36,677 bases of DNA. It comes from an uncultured Bacteroidales bacterium. GTDB lineage: Bacteria > Bacteroidota > Bacteroidia > Bacteroidales > UBA932. The notes below the pieces were generated by a model that saw only the letters and a program-made list of their open reading frames with translations, ran no database searches and was not told where the DNA came from. Numbering within the stretch: position 1 is the stretch's first letter; every line of letters starts with the position of its first letter. The stretch is from the NCBI GenBank assembly GCA_947168525.1, contig CAMVMG010000019.1, forward strand, positions 1-36,677, given 5' to 3'. Below are positions 23,184 through 31,915 of the stretch, piece after piece. A program made the translations under genes and the position numbers.

Positions 23184-24959
23184 GTGCAGAATCGAGGCAT
23201 CAAATACATCTGGGGCCCTGCAAGGGCCCTTTTGCGTAGGCTCCCGGAGCGTACCAGCCTGTTAGTGCTCTCGGTAGTCACGGGGTTGCTGTGCGGCCTG
23301 GCCGCCGTTCTGCTCAAAACGGCCATTCACGCCATCCAGTCTACCCTGAACGGTCTTTTCCCGGATTCCCGCTGGCCGTATCTGGTCCTGCCCGGCGTGG
23401 GTATGCTGCTCAGCGGCCTGCTGGTGCGGTATGTGGTGCGTGACAACATTGGCCACGGGGTAACCAAGGTGCTGCAGGCCGTGTCCAAGAACGAATCCAA
23501 GATAAGGCGGCACAATGTGTGGTCTTCCCTGGTTACCAGCGCCCTCACCATCGGTTTCGGCGGTTCCGTGGGCGCAGAGGCCCCCATTGTGTACACGGGG
23601 GCGGCCATTGGCTCCAACCTGGGCAAGTACTGCGGCATGTCCTACCGGGGGATGACCCTCCTGCTGGGATGCGGGGCAGCCGGGGCCGTAGCCGGCATCT
23701 TCAACGCACCGCTGGCCGGCGTGCTGTTCACGCTGGAAATCCTGCTTTTCAATATCTCCATGACGGGAATGCTGCCCCTGCTGCTCAGTTCCATTTCGGC
23801 CACGCTGGTCAGCTATATCTTCCTGGGACAGGAGACGCAGTTTGCCTCTACCCTGGCGGCTTTCTCTATCCGGAATGTGCCGTTTTACCTTATCCTGGGT
23901 GTGTTCTGCGGCTTCTGCGCCCTGTATTTCATCCGCACCACCCTGTCTATGGAAGACCGCCTGGGAAAAGTCCGGAACCCGTGGCTCCGCTGGGCGTTGT
24001 CGGCCCTGTCGCTGGGCGTGCTTATTTTCCTGTTCCCGCCGCTACACGGGGAAGGCTACAATTTCCTGCACCCGCTCCTTAACGGCGGTACCGTAGATTT
24101 CGGCGGTTCCACGCCGCTCTCTATCGCCCTTCAATGGGAATGGGCCGTTCCGATGTTCTTCCTGCTGGTGCTGCTTCTGAAGGTTTTCTCCATGACGTTC
24201 ACCAACGCGGGCGGCGGTGTGGGCGGAACCTTCGGCCCCACGCTGTTCGTGGGGGCTATAGCGGGTTTTGTACTGGCTTCTACCCTGAACCTTATTTCTG
24301 AGGGCCTGGTGCCCGTCTCCAACTTTGTGCTGGTGGGCATGGCGGGCCTCATGGCCGGGGTGATGCAGGCGCCACTCACCGCCATCTTCCTCATTGCGGA
24401 GATCAGCGGCGGATACGAGCTCCTGCTTCCCCTTATCCTCACGTCGGCCATCTCCTTCGGCGTAACCCGCATCTTCGAGAAGTATTCCATCTATACCAAG
24501 CGCATCGCCGCCTCCGGAGAGCTGCTCACGCACGACTCAGACCAAGCCGTGCTCACGCTCCTCAAGACAGAGACCCTGCTGGAAAAAGACTTCTCGCCGG
24601 TGCGCATCGACGCCACCCTGGGAGAACTGGTAGATGTGGTGTCGGGGTCGGACCGGAACATTTTCCCGGTGCTGGACTCCCGCCGCCGGTTCCAGGGTTT
24701 TGTGTCCCTGGCCGATATCCGCCGGGACATGTTCCAGACCGGATTGTATCAGAAAAAACACGTGTACAATTACATGCGTACGGCGCCGGAGTATGTGTAT
24801 CCGGAAGAGTCCATGGATTCCGTGATGCGGAAATTCGAGAAAACGGGCGCCTGGAACCTCCCCGTAATCCGGGAAGACCGCACGTATCTGGGCTTCCTGT
24901 CCAAGTCCAAGATTTTCTCGGCCTACCGGGAAGAACTGCGGGATTTTTCCCAGGACTAG
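23184..24959 (+). CDS. ClC-family chloride channel or transporter with CBS pair
   Basis: 591-residue ClC protein: membrane part about 25-440, then two CBS domains (about 465-525 and 528-585) that usually sense adenine nucleotides. Landmarks: GHGV at 90-93 where E. coli ClC has GSGIP, the gating glutamate E132 in VGAEAP, FNAPLAGVLF near 173-182, GTFGPTLF near 348-355, and Tyr411 at the chloride-coordinating position. The proton glutamate (E203 in E. coli) aligns with Ile186 by hand, which points to a channel or uncoupled transporter rather than a Cl-/H+ exchanger. The start is uncertain: GTG at 23184 is the longest, but a terminator-like hairpin lies just inside it and TTG at 23232 is an alternative. 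The stop overlaps the convergent MMPL stop through a shared CTAG. Confidence 0.92.
   Translation: MQNRGIKYIWGPARALLRRLPERTSLLVLSVVTGLLCGLAAVLLKTAIHAIQSTLNGLFPDSRWPYLVLPGVGMLLSGLLVRYVVRDNIGHGVTKVLQAVSKNESKIRRHNVWSSLVTSALTIGFGGSVGAEAPIVYTGAAIGSNLGKYCGMSYRGMTLLLGCGAAGAVAGIFNAPLAGVLFTLEILLFNISMTGMLPLLLSSISATLVSYIFLGQETQFASTLAAFSIRNVPFYLILGVFCGFCALYFIRTTLSMEDRLGKVRNPWLRWALSALSLGVLIFLFPPLHGEGYNFLHPLLNGGTVDFGGSTPLSIALQWEWAVPMFFLLVLLLKVFSMTFTNAGGGVGGTFGPTLFVGAIAGFVLASTLNLISEGLVPVSNFVLVGMAGLMAGVMQAPLTAIFLIAEISGGYELLLPLILTSAISFGVTRIFEKYSIYTKRIAASGELLTHDSDQAVLTLLKTETLLEKDFSPVRIDATLGELVDVVSGSDRNIFPVLDSRRRFQGFVSLADIRRDMFQTGLYQKKHVYNYMRTAPEYVYPEESMDSVMRKFEKTGAWNLPVIREDRTYLGFLSKSKIFSAYREELRDFSQD
23213..23233 (+). 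terminator. Hairpin plus T run near the start of the ClC gene
   Basis: GGGCCC (23213-23218) pairs with GGGCCC (23224-23229). An inner T-A pair leaves a three-base loop, and TTTT (23230-23233) follows. This looks like a short intrinsic terminator placed 36 bases after the stop of the 122-residue gene. It falls inside the longest ClC reading frame. It could be a terminator or attenuator between the two genes, or a chance GC-rich stem. Confidence 0.5.
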
Positions 24960-27403
24960 CGCAGCATGGATTTCCGGAAAAACGGAACCTTTATCAGCTG
25001 CCGGAACAGGAACGGCTGCAGCGAATAGCTGATGAGGATGGTCGTGAGCATCCCTATCAGGGAAGAGATGCCGATGGACCGGATGGCCGGATGGCGGGCA
25101 AGGAGCAGGGAAAGGATTACCACCACTAGCACGAAGGCAGAGAAGAAGATGGCGCTCTTGTGACAGGCCAGCAGGTCCCGCTGCTCCCCGCGTGCATCTG
25201 ACAGCAGCCCCTGGGTGACAAAGATGCTGTAATCTACCCCGATTCCGAAGATGAACGTGGATATCACGATGTTAATCAGGTTGAACTCCAACGAAAACAG
25301 GGCCATGTATCCCTGTACTACATACCAGCTCAGGGCCATGGGCAGGAAGGCCAGCAGCGCCGTCCATAGGTTCCGGAAACTCAGCAGCAGGACCAGCAGC
25401 ACGAACAGGGAAGAGATCAGGAGGGCGGCGTCGAAGTCCCGGTGGATCAGCTCCACTAGATTGCCCGTGTAGTAGATAGGGTCGATCACCACCGCATGCG
25501 GCACGGCGGCGATGGCGTCATCAACGGCCTTCTGGTTTCCGGGCTCCATCTGCACGGGGCTGAAGACCAGGTACCGTCCGCCGGACGATTCAATGTAATT
25601 GCATAAAAGCCCTTCCGGGACAATGCCCGATTCGTACAGGGAGGAGGGCGTGTATTCCGCCTCCGCCAGGGCGAAGAAAGGGTCGAACAGGGAGGGGGAG
25701 AGTCCCTGCCGGCGGGCGGCGGCTGTGATGGCGGTGCGGGCCTGCTCCAGATGTCCGTCGGCCCACCAGGCATTCCAGGCGTCGATCCGGCGCTGCTGCT
25801 CTGCCCGGGTGAGGAAGAGCCGCGAAGTGAGGTCCGGACTCTTGACGGCAGCCCCTCTCTCCAGCAGAGAGTCGATAGCGTCGCGGACGGCCCGGTGGCT
25901 TTCCAGAGCCTCGTCCAGGGTGGCGCCCACCGCGGCATAATAGCGCTGCGCGAGGCCGTCCAGGTTCTCCCGGGCGAAGCGCTCCTGCGCAGCGAGCATC
26001 TGCGGGCTGTCATAGCCGATGTGGCGGAGGTCGCTGTCAAAGCGGACTCTCCCGGAGAGAGCTACGCCCACGGCCACAAAGGCGGTCAGGAGGCAAAGAA
26101 AGACGGGGTTTTTGTCGTATGGGACGCTGTTCACCCTGTCCACCAGCCTGAGGACGCGGCTGCTTCGGCGCGTATTGCCTTCCTCCAGCAGATGCGGCAG
26201 GAAGATGAGCGTGAAGGCTGTGCTACCCACCAGGGCCAGCGAAGCGAAAATGCCGAAGTCCCTGAGCAGGTCGCTCTTGGTGAAAAGCAGGCCCAGGAAC
26301 GCGCCCACGGTGGTGAGGCAGCCCAGGCACACGGGTGTGGCCTCGTCCCGGAGGAGCTGCTCCACGCTGCCCACGAACCGGTGGTGGATGATTACGTGGA
26401 GGCTGTAGCTGAGCGCCACGCCCAGCACGATGGCGCAGATCCCAAAGGCCATCAGGGACATAGTCCCTTTCAGGAGGAACATTACTGCCAGTGCGAAAGC
26501 CGTCCCGTAGGCTACAGGAAGCAGGTTCTGCCACAGGATGCGCACACTCTTGAAACACAGGCACAGCAGCAGCAGAATCAGCAGGAAGGAGATGCCGATG
26601 GTAAAAACCAAATCTTGCTTGATGGTGCGGGAATTCCCCACGCTCCGCACCGGCGCCCCGTGCAGGAGGATGGTGACCCTGGGGGCCGACTGGGCATATT
26701 CCTTGATCTGGGCCTCGATCTTCCGCACCAGGCGGTCGCTTTCCTGGGAGTTCTGGTAAGAGAAAGTAGGCGAGAGAAACGCCAGGGCCGTGTTTCCACC
26801 CGTGGCAAAGAGATGCCCGCTGCGGTAAGCATAGCCGGTTTCACCGAGCAATCCTTCGGGCAGGATGATGCTCCTCAGCCCCAGCGGGTCCAGGGTAATC
26901 ATCTGGGTGTCCCGGCCGGTTTCGTCGGCCATCAGGGCTTCCCGGTTCCGGGCCATGGTTTCGTCGGAGCGGCCGATCGCCTCTTCAAAGGCGGGATAGG
27001 TGTCCGGAGAGACAAAGACGGGGAGGTGGGACAGGCCGTAGTCCAGGGCAGTGAGGGCCAGGTCGGCCTCAAGCCTGTACAGGACGTTGTCGATGGCCCG
27101 GTCGGTGGAGTCGGCCGCCGCCAGCTGTTCCATGAAAGAATCTACGGTGGAAAGCAGTTCCGCTTCCGGAAGCCCTTCTTCCGGGACAAACTGCAGGTAA
27201 ATCTTGTCTTTGACACGGAGGCTGTTGAACGCCAGTCCGCTGTCGGAGTCTTCCGTAGCCGGAACCAGTTTGGAGATGTCTTCTTCGTACTGCATCTGCA
27301 GGGCCAAAGCCAGGAACAGGGTGCTGGTGACCCCCAGCAGGGTCCACAGGAGCGCCTTATGGCCGGCAAAGAACCGGTACAGCCTGACGAAGAAGGTCCC
27401 CAT
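24956..27403 (-). CDS. MMPL/RND-superfamily lipid exporter
   Basis: 815-residue polytopic protein with the RND layout: first helix about 17-37, a large periplasmic loop to about 260, a helix bundle about 262-405, another helix near 433-450, a second loop and a last bundle about 655-800. MMPL proteins move lipids or lipid-linked products across or out of the inner membrane. The proton-relay Asp-Tyr pair is present in the second half (D724-Y725, GIGVDYSIF) but is Ser332-Tyr333 in the first half (GVALSYSLH). It is the third gene after an acyltransferase and an ACP, with 3 bases between ACP stop and start, so it probably exports the product of that module. The nearest known analogue by arrangement is the exporter in aryl polyene clusters. 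Confidence 0.88.
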   Translation of the reverse strand: MGTFFVRLYRFFAGHKALLWTLLGVTSTLFLALALQMQYEEDISKLVPATEDSDSGLAFNSLRVKDKIYLQFVPEEGLPEAELLSTVDSFMEQLAAADSTDRAIDNVLYRLEADLALTALDYGLSHLPVFVSPDTYPAFEEAIGRSDETMARNREALMADETGRDTQMITLDPLGLRSIILPEGLLGETGYAYRSGHLFATGGNTALAFLSPTFSYQNSQESDRLVRKIEAQIKEYAQSAPRVTILLHGAPVRSVGNSRTIKQDLVFTIGISFLLILLLLCLCFKSVRILWQNLLPVAYGTAFALAVMFLLKGTMSLMAFGICAIVLGVALSYSLHVIIHHRFVGSVEQLLRDEATPVCLGCLTTVGAFLGLLFTKSDLLRDFGIFASLALVGSTAFTLIFLPHLLEEGNTRRSSRVLRLVDRVNSVPYDKNPVFLCLLTAFVAVGVALSGRVRFDSDLRHIGYDSPQMLAAQERFARENLDGLAQRYYAAVGATLDEALESHRAVRDAIDSLLERGAAVKSPDLTSRLFLTRAEQQRRIDAWNAWWADGHLEQARTAITAAARRQGLSPSLFDPFFALAEAEYTPSSLYESGIVPEGLLCNYIESSGGRYLVFSPVQMEPGNQKAVDDAIAAVPHAVVIDPIYYTGNLVELIHRDFDAALLISSLFVLLVLLLSFRNLWTALLAFLPMALSWYVVQGYMALFSLEFNLINIVISTFIFGIGVDYSIFVTQGLLSDARGEQRDLLACHKSAIFFSAFVLVVVILSLLLARHPAIRSIGISSLIGMLTTILISYSLQPFLFRQLIKVPFFRKSMLR

Positions 27404-27406
27404 AGC

Positions 27407-27646
27407 CTACAGGTTTTCGCCGATAAAACTGTACAGTGCGCCGAAGGTCTGGATCTGCTTGACATCCATTCCCTTTAGTTTAACACCGGTGACGTTCTCG
27501 ATCACGGCAACCAGGTCTACCAGGCTCAGGCTGTCCAGCTCCAGGGTTTCCTGGATGGGGGCATCGGCCACCAGGGCTTGTTCTTCCACTTCAAATTCGT
27601 CGGCGATGGCCGCATTCAGTTGCTGAATCAATGCAGGGTTTATCAT
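27407..27646 (-). CDS. Acyl carrier protein
   Basis: 79-residue acidic four-helix carrier. The phosphopantetheine attachment site is S39 in LELDSLSLVD. The sequence differs from a usual housekeeping AcpP (no GADSLD form, longer N-terminal helix), so this looks like a dedicated carrier for the adjacent acyltransferase. Its ATG overlaps the acyltransferase stop in an ATGA arrangement, and the MMPL gene starts 3 bases after its stop, so the three are one operon. No ketosynthase, ketoreductase or dehydratase is encoded nearby. Confidence 0.93.
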   Translation of the reverse strand: MINPALIQQLNAAIADEFEVEEQALVADAPIQETLELDSLSLVDLVAVIENVTGVKLKGMDVKQIQTFGALYSFIGENL

Positions 27647-28962
27647 ATGTCCAATTCTTTTCTGATTCTTTCAAATGTAAGGTTGCGCTGTTCCTTCAAA
27701 TCCCGGACCGTTCGCCTGCCCGCGTGATGGAAGCGGAAATCCCGCAGGGTACGGCGGCCCAGACTGAGCCAGTACACTTCAAAAACGAACAGCAAGGGTA
27801 GCAGGCAGGCGTGCAGGAGCGCCCATGCCCCGACAAAAGGCCATTCCAGCGCCACCGTAAGCAGGAAAGCCATGGGCAGACCCAGGATCAGGACCACCAT
27901 GGCGTAGCTGCCGTATAGCATCGGGTCCTGCAGTTTGCGGGTAAAGTGCTTGGGAATGAGCCGGACAAACAAGTAGGGCCACAGCCCGACAATGGCTAAG
28001 GGCAGGGTTGAGAGCAGTAGGAGCGCCTCCATAGCCGTCCGGAGGAGGGAAGGCGGGTTTTCCAGCTGCCCCTCTTCCAGGCCCAGGTTTTCCAGTTTCT
28101 CCCGCAGTTCCCGGACAGTGCCGTATGACACTTTTTTCTGCTCTAGCAGGGAGACCAGTTCCTTGTCGGCCTCCAGTTTTTGGGGCAACGAGCGGGAATC
28201 CAGGCCTGCGCTGCGGGAAAAACGGACTCCGAAAGAGCTCTGACGCAGGAAGTCGATGTCGTCATAGTGCTCCAGGTCCCGGATGTCCAGCATCATCTCC
28301 CGGATCTGTTCCCGGACCAGTTTGTTCACTTCCCGCTGGGCTGTGCGCGGCTTGGTCTTGTACAGCTCATAATAGGGCTGGATGGAGACGGGTTTGCCAA
28401 AGCGTACCAGCATATCGCTCCGGAAGGCAAAATAGTCGGAGTAATGGTTGCAGGCGGGCAGGATGAAAACCTCTTTCCGGAAACCGGACTGCTCGGCCGC
28501 TGCAAAAGCCATCCGGGTGTAGCCGAAAGCGAAGGTTCCCAGCCAGCGGCGCGGCTGATGTCCGGCCTCGGGGAAAAGCAGCACGGGATGCCCGGAGAGC
28601 AGGTTTTCTTCCGTTTCCTGGAAGGTCTGTTCGTTTTTGGGAAGCGCTTCCTCGCCCTGATACTGCATCCGGTAGGCCGGCATCACCCCTGCCCTGTGCA
28701 GGAGCCGGGTTACCAGCGGATGGATGCTGAAGACATCGGCCCGGGCGATGAAGCGGATCCTGCGGTCAGGGAAGGCGAAAAAGATGCCGAAAGCGTCATT
28801 GAGGCAGTTCTGGTGGTTGGAGACGATCAGGAAAGAAGTGCCTTCCGGAGGGATATTTTTCCGGTCCAGGGAGAAATATCTTCTGTAATACAATTTGTTT
28901 ACGACAAACTGCATGTAGGCTTTCAGGCCATTGTAGGCAGGGCTGACCGTTTCTTTTTTCAC
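27643..28962 (-). CDS. PlsC-like acyltransferase with C-terminal membrane domain
   Basis: Glycerolipid acyltransferase-like protein. Motif I appears as SNHQNCLND (catalytic His about residue 50, Asp about 56), an HX5D spacing like the HQNALMD form seen in other Bacteroidota members. Motif III is FPEAGH near 130-135. A coiled or helical stretch follows, then three hydrophobic helices (about 310-400) and a basic tail. I chose the GTG at 28962 (439 residues). The in-frame ATG at 28998 lies upstream of a perfect -7 box, and the intervening codons are AT-rich and unlike the gene. ATG at 28914 is another option. With ACP and MMPL downstream it probably transfers an ACP-bound acyl chain to an unknown acceptor. 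Confidence 0.87.
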   Translation of the reverse strand: MKKETVSPAYNGLKAYMQFVVNKLYYRRYFSLDRKNIPPEGTSFLIVSNHQNCLNDAFGIFFAFPDRRIRFIARADVFSIHPLVTRLLHRAGVMPAYRMQYQGEEALPKNEQTFQETEENLLSGHPVLLFPEAGHQPRRWLGTFAFGYTRMAFAAAEQSGFRKEVFILPACNHYSDYFAFRSDMLVRFGKPVSIQPYYELYKTKPRTAQREVNKLVREQIREMMLDIRDLEHYDDIDFLRQSSFGVRFSRSAGLDSRSLPQKLEADKELVSLLEQKKVSYGTVRELREKLENLGLEEGQLENPPSLLRTAMEALLLLSTLPLAIVGLWPYLFVRLIPKHFTRKLQDPMLYGSYAMVVLILGLPMAFLLTVALEWPFVGAWALLHACLLPLLFVFEVYWLSLGRRTLRDFRFHHAGRRTVRDLKEQRNLTFERIRKELDI

Positions 28963-28985
28963 TACACCTAACCGAATTGAAGTTG

Positions 28986-28993
28986 CAAATTTA
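28986..28993 (-). promoter_or_regulatory. -7 box TAAATTTG for the acyltransferase-ACP-MMPL operon
   Basis: Perfect TAnnTTTG on the minus strand, ending 23 bases before the GTG at 28962. That spacing matches most other promoters here. It is downstream of the ATG at 28998, which argues against that start. No clear -33 box. Confidence 0.55.
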
Positions 28994-29014
28994 ATCATTT
29001 TCCAATATTATTCT

Positions 29015-29022
29015 TATCTTCG
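29015..29022 (+). promoter_or_regulatory. Possible -7 box TATCTTCG for tex
   Basis: One mismatch to TAnnTTTG, ending 29 bases before the ATG at 29052. It would place the transcript start after the in-frame GTG (29022) and ATG (29025), supporting 29052. An AAAGGAA stretch at 29042-29048, just before that ATG, is one of the few Shine-Dalgarno-like sequences in the window. Confidence 0.45.
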
Positions 29023-29051
29023 TGATGATTATTCTGCATCAAAAGGAACGT

Positions 29052-31193
29052 ATGAAAGAAATCTATATCAAACAGATTGCCGGTCAGCTGCGTGTACAGC
29101 CCTGGCAGGTGGAAAATTGTGCGGAACTTTTTGCCGACGGTTGCACCATTCCGTTTATCAGCCGCTACCGCAAGGAGCGCACCGGCGGGCTCAACGACAT
29201 CGAGGTGGCGGAAATCAAGCACTGGACAGAGGTCTATGCAGAGATGGAAAAGCGGAAGGCCTCCATCCTGGGCACCATCGCGGAGCAGGGAAAACTGACA
29301 CCGGAACTGCAGAAAAAGATAGAGAACTGCCTGGTGGCCAGCGAGCTGGAAGACCTTTACCTGCCGTTCCGCCCCAAGCGCAAGACGCGGGCTACGGTGG
29401 CGGTGGCCAAAGGGCTTGAGCCTCTGGCCGATGCCCTCTGGAACGGAAAAACGGCCAACCCTGCCCGGGAGGCGGAAAAATACGTGAAAGGGGAGGTGGC
29501 CTCGGTAGAAGAGGCCTTGCAGGGCGCCCGTGACATTATGGCGGAGCGCTTGAGCGAAACCGCCGCCGTACGGGAAAACCTCCGGGGCATCTACCGCACC
29601 CGGCGGGTGCAGTCCAAGGTGACCAAGGCAGGGGAAACCAGTCCGGACGCGGCCAAATACCGCAGCTATTTCTCGTTCAGCCAGCCCATCGCCAAAATTC
29701 CCTCTCACAACCTGCTGGCCATGCTCCGCGCCCGCGACGAGGGCTTCCTGCGGGTGGAGATCGATGCCGACGGAGAAAAATGCGGTAACAAGATCTATTA
29801 CGATTATTGCCAGGAACACGGATATCCCGCCCGTGAGACGGGCCTGCAGATCCGGGAAGCCGTGGACGATGCCTGGAAGCGACTGCTGGATCCTTCCATT
29901 ACCGGAGAAGTGCTCCGGGAAGCCAAGGAACGGGCCGACGTGGAATCCATCCAGGTGTTCGGGGAGAATCTTCGCCAGTTACTGCTTTCCCCGCCGGTGG
30001 GGCAGAAGCGCGTCATGGCCATCGACCCGGGTTTCCGGACCGGCTGCAAGGTGGTGTGCCTGGACGAACACGGCACGCTGCTGCATCATGATGTGATATA
30101 CCCGCATCCCCCCGTGGCCAAGAAAATCCAGGCCATCACTACGGTGGCGGACCTGGTGGAGAAATACCGGATAGAAGTAATCGCTATTGGCAGCGGAACC
30201 GCCGGACGGGAGACGGAGGATTTTGTGCGGAGAGTGGGTCTAGACCCTTCTGTGCGCATCTTTTCCGTCAGTGAAGACGGCGCGTCGGTGTATTCCGCCT
30301 CCGACGTGGGCCGTGAGGAGTTCCCCGAATATGATGTTACGGTGCGCGGGGCCGTTTCCATCGGCCGGCGCCTGATGGACCCGCTGTCAGAGCTGGTGAA
30401 GATAGACCCCAAGTCACTCGGGATCGGGCAGTACCAGCACGACGTAGACCAGGGGCTGCTCAAGGAAAAGCTGGATAATACGGTAGAAAGCTGCGTGAAC
30501 AGCGTGGGCGTGAACCTGAATACCGCCAGCCCGTATCTGCTCCAGTATGTGTCCGGGATCGGCCCGGCGCTGTCCCGCGCCATCGTAGATTACCGTTCCC
30601 GGGAGGGCGGGTTCCGGAGCCGGGAAGAGCTCAAGAAAGTGCCTCGCCTGGGGGCCAAGGCGTTCCAGCAGTGTGCGGGCTTTCTCCGGATCCAGAGTGC
30701 CGACAATCCGCTGGACAATTCGGCCGTGCATCCGGAGGCCTATCCGCTGGTAGACAAGATGGCCCGGGACCTGGGCGTTCCCGTGAAAGAGCTGGTGGGC
30801 AATGTGGAACTGTGCCGGAAAATCAAGGCGCAGGACTATGTCGGGGGAGATTTCGGCCTTCCTACAGTGAACGACATCCTGCAGGAGTTGCAGAAACCCG
30901 GCCGGGATCCGCGGGAATCGGCCCGTGAGTTCTCCTTCGCCGATGACATCCATGAGATTGACGACCTCAAAGTGGGGATGGAGTTGCCGGGGCTGGTGAC
31001 CAACCTCACCGCTTTCGGGGCGTTTGTGGATATCGGCCTGCACGAGAACGGCCTCATCCACGCTTCCCAGATGGGTGTGAAGGGCATGGCCGTCCCGTCC
31101 AAGGTGCTCAAACTGCACCAGCAGGTGAAGGTGCAGGTGATTTCTGTAGATCTGGACCGGGGCCGCATCGGACTCCGGCTGCTGAAAAATTAG
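29052..31193 (+). CDS. tex: Tex-family S1 RNA-binding transcription accessory protein
   Basis: 713 residues from the ATG at 29052. Domain order matches Tex: N-terminal helical domain with a helix-turn-helix (ISRYRKERTGGL near 36-47), a YqgF/RNase H-like domain from about 320 (MAIDPGFRTG), tandem helix-hairpin-helix motifs about 485-550 (SGIGPALSRAIVDYR), and a C-terminal S1 domain about 640-705 (LTAFGAFVDIG). Tex is a nucleic-acid-binding factor linked to transcription and stress responses in other bacteria. In-frame starts at 29022 (GTG) and 29025 are less likely given the promoter match. Its stop overlaps the convergent glycosyltransferase stop by four bases. Confidence 0.95.
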   Translation: MKEIYIKQIAGQLRVQPWQVENCAELFADGCTIPFISRYRKERTGGLNDIEVAEIKHWTEVYAEMEKRKASILGTIAEQGKLTPELQKKIENCLVASELEDLYLPFRPKRKTRATVAVAKGLEPLADALWNGKTANPAREAEKYVKGEVASVEEALQGARDIMAERLSETAAVRENLRGIYRTRRVQSKVTKAGETSPDAAKYRSYFSFSQPIAKIPSHNLLAMLRARDEGFLRVEIDADGEKCGNKIYYDYCQEHGYPARETGLQIREAVDDAWKRLLDPSITGEVLREAKERADVESIQVFGENLRQLLLSPPVGQKRVMAIDPGFRTGCKVVCLDEHGTLLHHDVIYPHPPVAKKIQAITTVADLVEKYRIEVIAIGSGTAGRETEDFVRRVGLDPSVRIFSVSEDGASVYSASDVGREEFPEYDVTVRGAVSIGRRLMDPLSELVKIDPKSLGIGQYQHDVDQGLLKEKLDNTVESCVNSVGVNLNTASPYLLQYVSGIGPALSRAIVDYRSREGGFRSREELKKVPRLGAKAFQQCAGFLRIQSADNPLDNSAVHPEAYPLVDKMARDLGVPVKELVGNVELCRKIKAQDYVGGDFGLPTVNDILQELQKPGRDPRESAREFSFADDIHEIDDLKVGMELPGLVTNLTAFGAFVDIGLHENGLIHASQMGVKGMAVPSKVLKLHQQVKVQVISVDLDRGRIGLRLLKN

Positions 31194-31915
31194 CTCCGGG
31201 GGCGGATTTTCCGGAAGCGAAGGCCAATGACGCCCCAGAAGGCCTCCCCGAAGATGCCGCCGCTCATCTTGGACGTGCCTTTCTGGCGGTTCACAAAGAT
31301 GATGGGCACCTCCTGGAGCTTGAAACCCAGTTTATAGGCAGAATACTTCATCTCTATCTGAAAACCGTAGCCTTTCATCTTTACGGCGTCCAGGTCCAGT
31401 GTTTCCAGCACCTTGCGGGAATAGCAGACAAAGCCCGCCGTAGTGTCGTACACCTTCATGCCCAGCATGTAGCGTACATAGGCCGATGCAAAGTAGGACA
31501 TGATGATGCGGCCGATGGGCCAGTCCACCACACTGACCCCGTTGCAGTAGCGGGAGCCGACGGACAGATCTGCCCCGTCCTGCGCGCACACCTTGTACAG
31601 GCGCAGCAGGTCGGCCGGATTGTGGGAGAAGTCTGCGTCCATCTCGAACACATAGTCGTAGCCCTTCTCCAGCGCCCATTTGAAGCCGGTGAGATAGGCG
31701 GTCCCCAGGCCCAGTTTCCCGGCCCGCTGCAGCAGGTGCAGCCGTCCGACCTCCTTTTCCTGAAGCCCCTTCACGATATCGGCCGTACCGTCGGGGGAGC
31801 CGTCGTCAATCACCAAGACATGGAAGCCCCCTTCCAGGGCAAACACGGCCGCGATGATGTCGGCAATGTTCTCTTTTTCGTTATAGGTGGGGATGATGAC
31901 TAATTTACTGTGCAT
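31190..31915 (-). CDS. GT2 polyprenol-phosphate mannosyltransferase (DPM1-like)
   Basis: 241-residue family 2 glycosyltransferase without membrane helices, close in layout to dolichol-phosphate mannose synthase: PTYNEKENI near the N-terminus, VIDDGSPDGT for nucleotide-sugar binding, MDADFSHNP as the metal-binding DxD, AGFVCYSR and GYGFQIEMKY later. It should load mannose or glucose from a nucleotide sugar onto undecaprenyl phosphate for use outside the membrane. ATG at 31915 was chosen over a TTG two codons upstream. It overlaps the end of the tricorn-like gene by 11 bases. No membrane glycosyltransferase that would use the product is in the window. Confidence 0.9.
   Translation of the reverse strand: MHSKLVIIPTYNEKENIADIIAAVFALEGGFHVLVIDDGSPDGTADIVKGLQEKEVGRLHLLQRAGKLGLGTAYLTGFKWALEKGYDYVFEMDADFSHNPADLLRLYKVCAQDGADLSVGSRYCNGVSVVDWPIGRIIMSYFASAYVRYMLGMKVYDTTAGFVCYSRKVLETLDLDAVKMKGYGFQIEMKYSAYKLGFKLQEVPIIFVNRQKGTSKMSGGIFGEAFWGVIGLRFRKIRPRS

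Noticed and set aside
25751..27478. Plus-strand open frame of 575 codons opposite the MMPL gene
   Set aside because: Antisense shadow of a membrane protein gene: hydrophilic, low complexity, no promoter or homologous motif.
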